From the NCBI RefSeq assembly GCF_038006205.1, contig NZ_JBBOUU010000001.1, positions 1,242,001 to 1,306,000 of the forward strand: DNA of 64,000 nucleotides. Direction: 5' to 3'. The notes below the pieces were generated by a model. The model had not been told where the DNA came from. It made no database searches and saw only the letters and a program-made list of their open reading frames with translations. Made by a program: the position numbers and the translations under genes. Source of the DNA: Solibacillus sp. FSL R7-0668. Its GTDB lineage: Bacteria; Bacillota; Bacilli; Bacillales_A; Planococcaceae. Positions 53,870-61,990 of the stretch are shown piece by piece (positions within the stretch are counted from its first letter, which is position 1; the number at the start of each line of letters is the position of its first letter).

Positions 53870-55198
53870 ATGTGGAAAAACATCGTAATTTCAATCGTGC
53901 TTTTAGTAAGCTTGACTAGTGGCGCATCATTAGGGGTCGCAGCGACTCATGATCATCACGCACCAGTAGAATTTAAGAAGCCCATTATTAACACAGGCGA
54001 AAAAAGTACCTTACAGAAATTAATTGATGCCACAAAACCAGGTGACACGCTTCTTTTAGAGGGGCGTGTTTATCGTGGTTCGGTATCCATTACAAAACCT
54101 ATTAAAATTCAGGGCGTAGAAGGGACAGAAATTCATTCTTTATCAAATGCGCTCACAATCACGGATAGTGAAAATATTACGTTAGAAAACCTTGTATTTA
54201 ATGTAGAGGAAAATGCGATTGTTGCAAACAATATAACGAATCTTACTTTGAGTAATATACAGTTTCTGAATTCAAATGCAGGGCTACTAATTACGGATAG
54301 TCAACAGATTAAGCTGCACAACCTGACAATTGAGGGTCGAGAAGGGCATTTTAAAACGAAAAATCATGGTGTCGCTATTTATAATTCACAGGACGTTACC
54401 GCAACGCAAAGTACGATATCGAATGTATTAGATGGCTTTTATTTTGAGCGTGTTAAGGGCATTGAGCTGCACGAAAATACGATTACAAATAGTCGCTATG
54501 CAACGCATTTTATGTATAGTGACAATATGAATATAACAGGTAATGAGCTTACTCATAATATGACGGGCTTTATGATTATGATTGCGAAAAACTTAATGCT
54601 GTCAGACAATCGCATTGCAAAAAATAACACATTAAATAGCTTAGGTGTATATTTTTATGATGTTGAAAATGTAGTATTTCAAAAGAACAAACTAAGTGAA
54701 AATACCATTTCGATGGATATACAAAATACAAAAAAAGTAATTGCCCAACATAATGAATTCCAAACGAACGGAACGGTGTTGCAGGTTAAACATTCACCAG
54801 ATTTTGCTGTGACGGACAATCAATTTTATGGCAATATTTTAACGGTTCGTTCGGACAAAGAGCGATTGCAGCTTGCAAATAATTTTTATGATGATTATAG
54901 CGGACATGATTATGACGGGGATGGTATTGGAGATACACCTTACATCGCGACCAATTCGTTTGGGCAATGGATGGTGAAAAAGCCGGTGTACCAATATTTT
55001 ATCGAATCACCGGGTGTTGTTGTGCTCAATATGATGGACACCGAAGTAACGGGGGACCATCAGCTCGTTGTGACAGACGAAACGCCACATAGTCAGAAGC
55101 AGCCATATAAATGGAAATGGGATATTGATATGATCCAGCTCATGATGAGTACCATTGTATTAGCTGGAATGCTTGTAATAAGGAGAAAATTGATATGA
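53870..55198 (+). CDS. nosD: NosD, periplasmic-type beta-helix copper assembly protein
   Basis: 442 residues: signal peptide (about 1-25), a right-handed parallel beta-helix of CASH/NosD repeats (about 60-330), the conserved DYDGDGIGDTPY segment, and a C-terminal membrane anchor (about 420-440). With NosF and NosY it forms the NosDFY ABC machine that matures the Cu-S centre of N2O reductase. Stop overlaps the start of the next nosL by 4 nt. Confidence 0.88.
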   Translation: MWKNIVISIVLLVSLTSGASLGVAATHDHHAPVEFKKPIINTGEKSTLQKLIDATKPGDTLLLEGRVYRGSVSITKPIKIQGVEGTEIHSLSNALTITDSENITLENLVFNVEENAIVANNITNLTLSNIQFLNSNAGLLITDSQQIKLHNLTIEGREGHFKTKNHGVAIYNSQDVTATQSTISNVLDGFYFERVKGIELHENTITNSRYATHFMYSDNMNITGNELTHNMTGFMIMIAKNLMLSDNRIAKNNTLNSLGVYFYDVENVVFQKNKLSENTISMDIQNTKKVIAQHNEFQTNGTVLQVKHSPDFAVTDNQFYGNILTVRSDKERLQLANNFYDDYSGHDYDGDGIGDTPYIATNSFGQWMVKKPVYQYFIESPGVVVLNMMDTEVTGDHQLVVTDETPHSQKQPYKWKWDIDMIQLMMSTIVLAGMLVIRRKLI

Positions 55199-55650
55199 AA
55201 CTTCACCAAATATTAATTGTAGCAGTGAGTATTATTTTTTTAGCAGCATGTAGCGAACAAACGTATGAACCACGTGAGGTAAACCAAGAAACAGATGTGT
55301 GCCAAATTTGCAATATGAGTATTACCCATGTTGATTATGCGGCACAAACCGTATTGAAAAATGGCGACCAAATCGTATTTGATGATTTAGGCTGCTTAAT
55401 AGACTATATTTTACAAAATGGTGAGGACGATATTGGAGCGAGCTATATTCGTGCAGAAAATTCGTCGGAATGGCTAAATATCAAGGAAGCTGTGTATGTA
55501 TACTCAAAGGATTATTGGACACCAATGAATTATGGCGTGCTTGCGTTTAGTGCACAGACTGAAGCTGAAAACTATATGAATGAGGAGCCCGGCAAGCTAT
55601 TGCAATATGAGGATTTATTGACGCTAAACTGGGGTGTACATGAACACTGA
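55195..55650 (+). CDS. nosL: NosL-family lipoprotein, second copy
   Basis: 151 residues: lipobox LAAC (C19) and a NosL domain with C36-x-x-C39-N-M41 (CQICNM), the same motif as the first copy but without the acidic linker and His-rich tail. The second copy overlaps both neighbours by 1-4 nt, tying it to NosD and NosY. Confidence 0.85.
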   Translation: MKLHQILIVAVSIIFLAACSEQTYEPREVNQETDVCQICNMSITHVDYAAQTVLKNGDQIVFDDLGCLIDYILQNGEDDIGASYIRAENSSEWLNIKEAVYVYSKDYWTPMNYGVLAFSAQTEAENYMNEEPGKLLQYEDLLTLNWGVHEH

Positions 55651-56462
55651 TGAATGCCCAAATGATTGTACTTGAATGTAAACAGCTTTTACGTAGCCGC
55701 TGGATTCAAATTGTTACGCTTCTTTTTGCGATTGTATTTAGCGCCATTTTAATGATTCAACATTTAGCGCTGCCAAGCACGACTAGCTTCACACGCCAGA
55801 CAGCATCTTTACTTAATATTTTATTATTTTTATTGCCGTTATTTATGCTAACCATTGGTAGTATGAATATTGCAAGTGATAAAGAGACGGGATGGCTTGG
55901 GCTATTATCGACGTATCCATTATCAATGGGTCGTTTTGTACTGACGAAGTATATTGCACTTTGCCTCGTATTTACGGGCATTAGTGTATTTGTTTTTGCG
56001 GTTGCACTGTTTGCGGGGAGCTTTTTTGGTGGACTAAAGTTACCGTGGTTTGCGGTGATCATTACGATGCTTATTATATTGATTTTCAATGCAATCAGTG
56101 TACTGCTTGGGGCAATCGCCAAAACGCGTTTACACGCACTCGCGATTGGGCTTGGTGTATGGTCGGTTGTTAGTTTATTAATTTCGTATATGATGATGGC
56201 AATTGGTACCGTGTCGTCTGAGGCATTATTAAAACAGCTTGTCATCGTAATGATTCACCTCAATCCGTTAGAATGGATTCGCTATGGCTACTTTGTATTT
56301 TCAGAGCAAACGGCTGTACTTGGGCCAGCCTTTTACGGAATGTCGATGTTTTATTCTTCACCACCAGGCTTTGTTATTTTCGGTGTCGTTTCATTATTGT
56401 GGGTTGCATTGTCATTAATGATGGCCACATTATTATTGAAGGTGAGAGGAAAACGACTATGA
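55650..56462 (+). CDS. nosY: NosY, ABC-2 type permease
   Basis: A 270-residue ABC-2 permease with six spans (IVTLLFAIVFSAILMIQHLA, LLNILLFLLPLFMLTIGSM, and others). In denitrifiers it forms NosDFY with NosD outside and NosF inside. It overlaps nosL by 1 nt and nosF by 4 nt. Confidence 0.87.
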   Translation: MNAQMIVLECKQLLRSRWIQIVTLLFAIVFSAILMIQHLALPSTTSFTRQTASLLNILLFLLPLFMLTIGSMNIASDKETGWLGLLSTYPLSMGRFVLTKYIALCLVFTGISVFVFAVALFAGSFFGGLKLPWFAVIITMLIILIFNAISVLLGAIAKTRLHALAIGLGVWSVVSLLISYMMMAIGTVSSEALLKQLVIVMIHLNPLEWIRYGYFVFSEQTAVLGPAFYGMSMFYSSPPGFVIFGVVSLLWVALSLMMATLLLKVRGKRL

Positions 56463-57145
56463 CGATTGAATTACAGCATGTAACAAAGGTATTTAAAGGT
56501 GAGCGTGGGATATTTGATGTCAGCTTTTCATTGAAGCCAGGTCATATTACGGCACTTGTCGGCTCAAATGGTGCGGGAAAAAGTACCATTATTAACTTAT
56601 TAACGAATTTACTGCAGCCAGACGAAGGAACGATTACGCGTGCTGTTCATGATGTCCGCTATATGCCTGATGATATTAGTTTTCCGGATACATTGACCGC
56701 ACAAGAAATCATTAAGTTTTTAGCGGGTTTAAAAAATGTACCTGCTCAAAAACAAGCAGAGCTCTTACAGCAAGTTGGGCTAGACGATGCAAAAACAATG
56801 AAGGTGGGACAATTTTCAAAGGGAATGCGACAGCGCTTAAATTTAGCGCAAAGCTTAATGGGAGATAGCCCACTATTTATATTAGATGAGCCAACAAATG
56901 GGCTTGATCCCTATTGGATTGCGCAATTAAAGGCAATGCTCCAACAGCAGCGCGAAAATAATCAAATCGTATTATTTTCAACACATTTACTGAGCTTAGC
57001 TGAGGAAATTGCCGATGAGGTTGTATTAATCCATCATGGCAAAATTTTAGCAACAGGACCGATAGACATATTATTAGCCCACTATTCATGCCAATCGCTT
57101 GAGCAGCTTTGGCTCCAGCTGACAAAGCAAGGTGATCAGCATTGA
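56459..57145 (+). CDS. nosF: NosF, ABC ATPase
   Basis: A 228-residue ATPase: Walker A GSNGAGKST (about 38-46), signature FSKGMRQRLNLAQ, Walker B LFILDEPTNGLDP and switch histidine STHLLS. Start ATG 56459 overlaps the nosY stop (ATGA); a longer upstream frame is just the nosY gene in another frame. It powers the NosDFY complex. Confidence 0.88.
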   Translation: MTIELQHVTKVFKGERGIFDVSFSLKPGHITALVGSNGAGKSTIINLLTNLLQPDEGTITRAVHDVRYMPDDISFPDTLTAQEIIKFLAGLKNVPAQKQAELLQQVGLDDAKTMKVGQFSKGMRQRLNLAQSLMGDSPLFILDEPTNGLDPYWIAQLKAMLQQQRENNQIVLFSTHLLSLAEEIADEVVLIHHGKILATGPIDILLAHYSCQSLEQLWLQLTKQGDQH

Positions 57146-57657
57146 AGAAATGGGCAATAGGGTTCGGAATTGTATTCGTATTAGGATTTGTCGCATTTGA
57201 GTTAGTTTCAACGTTTCAGCAAGCGCAAAAGCGTGAAGTCATTCGTACGGTGCAGGCAACAGATTTTACGCTGCCTACATTAGATGACCAAAAGCAAACA
57301 TTGGCCCAAACCCGTGGGAAGGTTGTTATTTTGAATTTTTGGGCATCCTGGTGTGAGCCGTGTAAGTCAGAAATGCCACATTTTCAAACCTATTATGTAC
57401 AGCATAGCGAAGACCTTGAAATTTTGGCAATTAACTATACGAAAAAAGACCAAGTGGCTCAGGTGAAAAGCTTTGTGGAGCAATACAAACTAACATTTCC
57501 GATATTGTTAGATGAAACAGGGGAAACGAGCATTATGTATGGGGCCTTTACCTTACCGACGACGATTATTCTTGATCGTGAAGGTAATATTGTTCACGAA
57601 ATATTAGGTCCGTTAGATGAAGCCCTATTAGAAGAATATGTAGAGCCCCTCTATTAA
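57142..57657 (+). CDS. TlpA/ResA-like membrane-anchored thioredoxin
   Basis: 171 residues: an N-terminal anchor (about 4-20) and a thioredoxin fold with C71-E-P-C74 (FWASWCEPCKSEMP) and a cis-proline loop FTLPTTII. TlpA-type reductants keep copper-chaperone cysteines reduced, which fits the two CxxC NosL proteins upstream. TTG 57142 overlaps the nosF stop. It ends the operon. Confidence 0.88.
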   Translation: MKKWAIGFGIVFVLGFVAFELVSTFQQAQKREVIRTVQATDFTLPTLDDQKQTLAQTRGKVVILNFWASWCEPCKSEMPHFQTYYVQHSEDLEILAINYTKKDQVAQVKSFVEQYKLTFPILLDETGETSIMYGAFTLPTTIILDREGNIVHEILGPLDEALLEEYVEPLY

Positions 57658-57698
57658 AAACAAGCGCCACTTCAACCATTCGAAGTAGCGCTTGTTTT
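57657..57698. terminator. Bidirectional terminator after the nos-type operon
   Basis: AAAACAAGCGC-c-ACTTC pairs with GAAGT-a-GCGCTTGTTTT, with A/T runs on both sides, between converging tlpA and carD genes. Confidence 0.85.
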
Positions 57699-57710
57699 AC
57701 GTATATATGT

Positions 57711-58223
57711 TTAAGCATGTGTAGTGATAGTGGCTTGGATTTTTTCTTGAATTTGTTTTTCCAATTGAGCTTTTGTTTGATTTAATGCAAGCTCTAAAGT
57801 ATCGAACATCATCATGGAAATTTGCTGTAGCATTTGTGTATCTTGAGATGTTAGCTTCTTTTCTTGTTGTTGTAATTCTTGCTCTTTACGAAGCAATGTA
57901 TTCATCAGCTGTGCAATTTCTACATGATTATTCTTGCTTAAAATATCAGCATGATGGCGTTGGCGATTCGTATTGCGTTCGTCCCAATCACTTGCTTCAT
58001 TGGAGAATATGTCGAGTATTTTACTAGCTTCATCATAGCTAAGTAATTTTTCAAGCTGACAGTTATCGCTTTCTACCGGATGATATAATGTGACGCCTGG
58101 TCGCAATTTTGACTGTAAAACATAATACTGCATCGGTGTCCCGGTGAAGTTTTGTTCTACAATGCTATCGATTCGGCAAATACCGTGTGATTTATAAAAA
58201 GTAAGATCACCAATTTTGTACAT
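57711..58223 (-). CDS. CarD-family transcription regulator
   Basis: A 170-residue protein with an N-terminal CarD/TRCF RNA-polymerase interaction domain (MYKIGDLTFYKSHGICRIDSI, 1-60) and a helical C-terminal part (about 65-170). CarD proteins bind RNAP and alter open-complex stability; the Bacillus members are less well studied. ATG 58223 is used because GGAGGG lies just upstream, and a longer frame runs into the promoter at 58255-58283. Confidence 0.85.
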   Translation of the reverse strand: MYKIGDLTFYKSHGICRIDSIVEQNFTGTPMQYYVLQSKLRPGVTLYHPVESDNCQLEKLLSYDEASKILDIFSNEASDWDERNTNRQRHHADILSKNNHVEIAQLMNTLLRKEQELQQQEKKLTSQDTQMLQQISMMMFDTLELALNQTKAQLEKQIQEKIQATITTHA

Positions 58224-58254
58224 GTTTTTAGCCCTCCAATGTTTTGTTAATTCT

Positions 58255-58293
58255 ATTATAAATGAAAAAGAGTTTTGCGTCAACTAAGTTGAC
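58255..58293 (-). promoter_or_regulatory. carD promoter with a GTCAAC palindrome
   Basis: On the minus strand TTGACG (58283-58278) and TATAAT (58260-58255) are exactly 17 bp apart. The palindrome GTCAAC-TAA-GTTGAC (58279-58293) overlaps the -35. The adjacent MarR protein is a natural candidate to bind it. Confidence 0.75.
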
Positions 58294-58309
58294 TTTTGGT
58301 GTAATACAT

Positions 58310-58338
58310 TTGAAAAAATAAAAAGGGTTTAGTATGAT
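58310..58338 (+). promoter_or_regulatory. Promoter of the MarR gene
   Basis: TTGAAA (58310-58315) and TATGAT (58333-58338) are 17 bp apart on the plus strand, 40 nt before the MarR start. Confidence 0.65.
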
Positions 58339-58378
58339 GCTTGAGAAGTTAATGAACGGATGGTAAGGAGTGCATGTG

Positions 58379-58792
58379 ATGAATGATTTAATCGAATTAT
58401 TATATAGACAACATAAGCAGCTACGTCATGTGGCCGATACAATGTGGAACAGCCATTATGATTTACATTTAACGAGTTCGGAATGGTATGTTTTGAAGAG
58501 TATTTCGGATGGCAAAATGACTGTGCCAGAGCTTGTTGTACAGCTTGATATTACAAAGCAGGGGGTACACAAGTTTTTACAAGCACTGCAGGATAAGGGG
58601 CTTATTCAAACAGAGCTTGTAAAAGGAGCAAAGCTACAAAAAGTCGCTTCATTAACGGATAAAGGTCAAGAGGTAATGCAAAAAAGCTTGGCACTAGATT
58701 ACGAAATTTCAGAAAGAGTACGTGCCTCAATTGGTCAAGAGCAATACGAGCAGCTTATTTCGATATTAGGACAGCCTTTAATTTCTAAATAA
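58379..58792 (+). CDS. MarR-family regulator
   Basis: A 137-residue winged-helix repressor: LTSSEWYVLKSISDGKMTVPELVVQLDITKQGVHKFLQAL with a wing (KVASLTDKG). ATG 58379 is 8 nt after TAAGGAG. It is divergent from carD; the GTCAAC palindrome lies between. Ligand and targets unknown. Confidence 0.85.
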   Translation: MNDLIELLYRQHKQLRHVADTMWNSHYDLHLTSSEWYVLKSISDGKMTVPELVVQLDITKQGVHKFLQALQDKGLIQTELVKGAKLQKVASLTDKGQEVMQKSLALDYEISERVRASIGQEQYEQLISILGQPLISK

Positions 58793-58837
58793 TGTGATTC
58801 CTTCTGCTTGAATAGATTGTAATGAAAGAAAAAGCAT

Positions 58838-59536
58838 TTAAAGTGTTCCTTTATCAGAGAAAATAGTATCAATATGGAGCTGTTCCATTTGCTCGGCGAT
58901 TTCTTTTTTATTAACGGTGTATGCTCGCACAACGATGCCTTGCTGAATCGCCCGCTGAATGATCGAGCGCATACCGTAATAATACGGTATATGGATGGCG
59001 TCACAGTCGAAGTTTCGTACATAGTCATCTAGATTTGTAATGAGTGAAGCAAATAATAGGGCACAGTGAATCTGTGGCTGTATTTGCTGAAAACGGGCAA
59101 TCGTTTCGTGATTAAACGATGAGATTATGATTCGTTCCTTTTGTTGAAATGCTTCAAGAGCATTGGCAATAAGCAGTTCAATGCCGGGGTATTCGAAAAC
59201 ATCGGACTTAATTTCAATGTTAATTTGGTGTTTTGTATCTTTGAAAATAGCAAGTACCTCTGATAAGGTGCAAATTTTTTGACCAGCAAACTTTACGTCA
59301 AACCATGAACCAAAATCATAGGTTTTTAACTGCGCTAATGTTAGGTCTTTTACAAAGCCAGTACCATTAGATGTACGGTCAATCGATTCGTCGTGAATTA
59401 CGACTAACTGCTGATCCGATGTTAAGTGGACGTCAAATTCTACTCCCCAGCAATCAAGTTTTGCGGCTTGTTGAAAAGCAATCGCTGTATTTTCTGGAAA
59501 GCTAGCACTAAGTCCACGATGCGCTAATATTTTCAT
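58838..59536 (-). CDS. Glycerophosphodiester phosphodiesterase
   Basis: A 232-residue GlpQ/UgpQ-type enzyme that splits deacylated phospholipid headgroups to glycerol 3-phosphate and alcohol. Active-site features: H6-R7 (LAHRGLSASFPENT), E33-x-D35-x-H37 (VEFDVHL) and H48-D49 (VVIHDES). No signal peptide, so cytoplasmic. AGGAGGC is about 13 nt before ATG on the minus strand. It lies downstream of fabI behind a hairpin. Confidence 0.9.
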   Translation of the reverse strand: MKILAHRGLSASFPENTAIAFQQAAKLDCWGVEFDVHLTSDQQLVVIHDESIDRTSNGTGFVKDLTLAQLKTYDFGSWFDVKFAGQKICTLSEVLAIFKDTKHQINIEIKSDVFEYPGIELLIANALEAFQQKERIIISSFNHETIARFQQIQPQIHCALLFASLITNLDDYVRNFDCDAIHIPYYYGMRSIIQRAIQQGIVVRAYTVNKKEIAEQMEQLHIDTIFSDKGTL

Positions 59537-59591
59537 CGATAAAATATAAGCCTCCTCAAACTGTATTTTTCAATATTTTAGCAATATAAGA

Positions 59592-59623
59592 AGCGAATTC
59601 ACAAGGGAGGATGTGAATTCGCT
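59592..59623 (-). terminator. Hairpin after fabI
   Basis: AGCGAATTCACA and TGTGAATTCGCT form a perfect 12-bp stem with an 8-nt loop. The minus-strand tail TTCTTATATT is only partly T-rich, so termination may be leaky. Confidence 0.6.
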
Positions 59624-59629
59624 AAATAA

Positions 59630-60397
59630 CTACCCCATAATATGATAGCCGCTATCGATGTAAATTGTTTCGCCTGTCACACCGCGCGATAGATGACTTA
59701 ACATCACCATCGTCATATCAGCAACTTCTTCTTGATTGGTATTGCGCTTTAGTGGCGCATTTTCTTCGATTTTTTTCAAAATGTCATTGAAGCTAGGGAC
59801 ACCTTTTGCAGCCAATGTTCGAATTGCACCAGCTGAAATCGCATTGACACGAATATTTTCTGCGCCAACATCTGCAGCTAAATAACGCATTGACGCCTCC
59901 AGTGCAGCCTTCGCAACCCCCATTACATTGTAGCCAGGTAATACACGTTCCGCGCCTAAATAAGACATCGTCACGATGGAACCACCCTCTGTCATAAATG
60001 GCTTGGCAGCTTTTGTGACGGCAATTAGTGAATAGGCACTTGTATCTTGAGCAAAGGCATATCCATCGCGCGTTGTTTCTACGAAGCGATTGTGTAAGTC
60101 CTCCGCGTGAGCAAAGGCAACCGAGTGTACAATACCGTGAATGACACCAAATTTTTCTCCGATTTCTGTGAAAGCTTTGGCAATACTGTCATTATTATTA
60201 ACATCACATTCAACAATCGTTGCTTCTCGATCCGCTAAAAGCTTTTCGATTTTGCCCTTTGAGCGTTCCTTTCGATAAGTGAAAATAACATTTGCTCCTA
60301 CATCAAAAAGTCGTTTTGCTATGCCCCAAGCGATACTACGCTCATTGGCAACGCCCATCACGACAATATTTTTTCCTTCTAATTGTAGTAAATCCAT
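59630..60397 (-). CDS. fabI: Enoyl-ACP reductase FabI
   Basis: Reduces the trans-2-enoyl-ACP double bond in each cycle of fatty acid elongation; target of triclosan. A 255-residue SDR: NAD(P) loop VMGVANERSIAWGIA, catalytic Y146 and Y156 with K163 (SYLGAERVLPGYNVMGVAK), and the C-terminal GVTGETIYIDSGYHIMG. A FapR box lies upstream, so it belongs to the malonyl-CoA-controlled lipid regulon. Confidence 0.95.
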   Translation of the reverse strand: MDLLQLEGKNIVVMGVANERSIAWGIAKRLFDVGANVIFTYRKERSKGKIEKLLADREATIVECDVNNNDSIAKAFTEIGEKFGVIHGIVHSVAFAHAEDLHNRFVETTRDGYAFAQDTSAYSLIAVTKAAKPFMTEGGSIVTMSYLGAERVLPGYNVMGVAKAALEASMRYLAADVGAENIRVNAISAGAIRTLAAKGVPSFNDILKKIEENAPLKRNTNQEEVADMTMVMLSHLSRGVTGETIYIDSGYHIMG

Positions 60398-60424
60398 AAC
60401 GACACCCCTGTATATTAGTTATTA

Positions 60425-60441
60425 TTAGTACCAGCTACTAA
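60425..60441 (-). promoter_or_regulatory. FapR operator of fabI
   Basis: TTAGTACCAGCTACTAA is a near-exact FapR box (TTAGTACCTGNTACTAA type), 28 nt upstream of fabI on the minus strand. FapR repression of fabI, relieved by malonyl-CoA, is established in Bacillus. Confidence 0.88.
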
Positions 60442-60553
60442 CAATAACTATAACATTATGCGTGTTTTGTGTAAATCATTTTCTAGCTCAAAAGGAAAAA
60501 TGTCCATCTTAGCTTGTATGCTCGGATATTTGCGAGTGTCCAAAAATCGCCAT

Positions 60554-60593
60554 AAAAAAACAATCTCTTAATTAAAAAATTAAGAGATCGTTT
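60554..60593 (-). terminator. Terminator after fer
   Basis: ATCTCTTAATT and its complement form an 11-bp stem with a four-A loop; on the minus strand it is followed by seven Ts. Confidence 0.85.
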
Positions 60594-60601
60594 GTACTGT
60601 A

Positions 60602-60889
<288 letters not shown>

Positions 60890-60952
60890 TTATTATTCTA
60901 AATGTGTTCTTCATACATTTCAACCTAATACTACGAAAATGAGGGATTTGAT

Positions 60953-61990
60953 TTGCTAATTCAACAGATTCTTTTAAAAATCTTACATACATTTCAACAA
61001 GAACGTACAGTTTCCGCTGCTTTTCATCTATTAAAGGGCAAACGTTCTGGACAAACCATTCAAGATGTTGGTCTCTACAAATTGTATCAGTTTTTTGGCA
61101 TATTACCAAAATTATCACGTCAAAAATTTGAGCAGCAAATTGATTTATTATTTGCCAAAAATTATATTGATATCGATGAAAACGGTTATTACACTTTGTC
61201 TGAAACAGGTAGAGAACTTGCAACAGAGTCATTAAAGGTAACATTTGATGGCTGGCATTATCGTGGAAATGAGCATCTATTTTTTGGACGACTTTCCCTT
61301 GTTGTTCAGAGCTTGTCACATCAAGCTAATGGCCAAAAAGCATTTATTCCGATTGAGCGAAATGAGCAAATTCAAGGGTGGGTGCGTCAATTTTTAATGG
61401 CCAATCATTTTTTACAACGGACATTACAGCAACCTTTCTATGATGAAATGAATCGATCTTTAACTAAATTACCCGTGGAAGATCGTATAAAGGAGCTACT
61501 AATCTATCGGTTGACGGGCTACAACGAACCAGGCTTTACTTGGCAGCAGCTTGCATTTGGTTACCATATGCAGGAAATGGATGCCCAACTCTATTATATT
61601 AGTGGATTGCATGCGTGGTTAAATGAAATCGAGCAACAAGTGAATTATCCACTCCTTGCACAAATAGCAAGTGGAATTCGTGTGGAGGCCTTGTTAACGA
61701 TGTCCGCTCATGAAACGGCTCAGCTCTTTAAAAAAGGGCATTCTATTGAAGCAATTAGTCAAATACGTCGCTTGAAAACCAATACGATTGAGGATCATCT
61801 TGTCGAAATGGCAATGAATGAACCGAACTTTTCTATCGATGAATTCGTTACGATAGAGGACCAGCAGCAAATCTTATTGATAGTGGAAGATTATGGAACG
61901 AAGCGTTTAAAAACGTTAAAGGAACTATTACCGCATGTTAGTTATTTTCAATTGCGTTTAACATTGGCGAAAGGAGTGACAACAACTTGA
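60953..61990 (+). CDS. ypbB: YpbB, helix-turn-helix partner of the RecQ helicase
   Basis: A 345-residue protein of the YpbB family, always found upstream of the short RecQ in Bacillales. A C-terminal helicase-associated helix-turn-helix region (about 250-330) is plausible (ALLTMSAHETAQLFKKGHSIEAISQIRRLK). TTG 60953 follows GAGGG. Its role is unknown, but the 4-nt overlap with recQ suggests a joint DNA repair function. Confidence 0.85.
   Translation: MLIQQILLKILHTFQQERTVSAAFHLLKGKRSGQTIQDVGLYKLYQFFGILPKLSRQKFEQQIDLLFAKNYIDIDENGYYTLSETGRELATESLKVTFDGWHYRGNEHLFFGRLSLVVQSLSHQANGQKAFIPIERNEQIQGWVRQFLMANHFLQRTLQQPFYDEMNRSLTKLPVEDRIKELLIYRLTGYNEPGFTWQQLAFGYHMQEMDAQLYYISGLHAWLNEIEQQVNYPLLAQIASGIRVEALLTMSAHETAQLFKKGHSIEAISQIRRLKTNTIEDHLVEMAMNEPNFSIDEFVTIEDQQQILLIVEDYGTKRLKTLKELLPHVSYFQLRLTLAKGVTTT

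Noticed and set aside
56273-56458. Longer nosF start
   Set aside because: This part is nosY in another frame; ATG 56459 overlaps the nosY stop as ATGA and begins a normal ABC ATPase.
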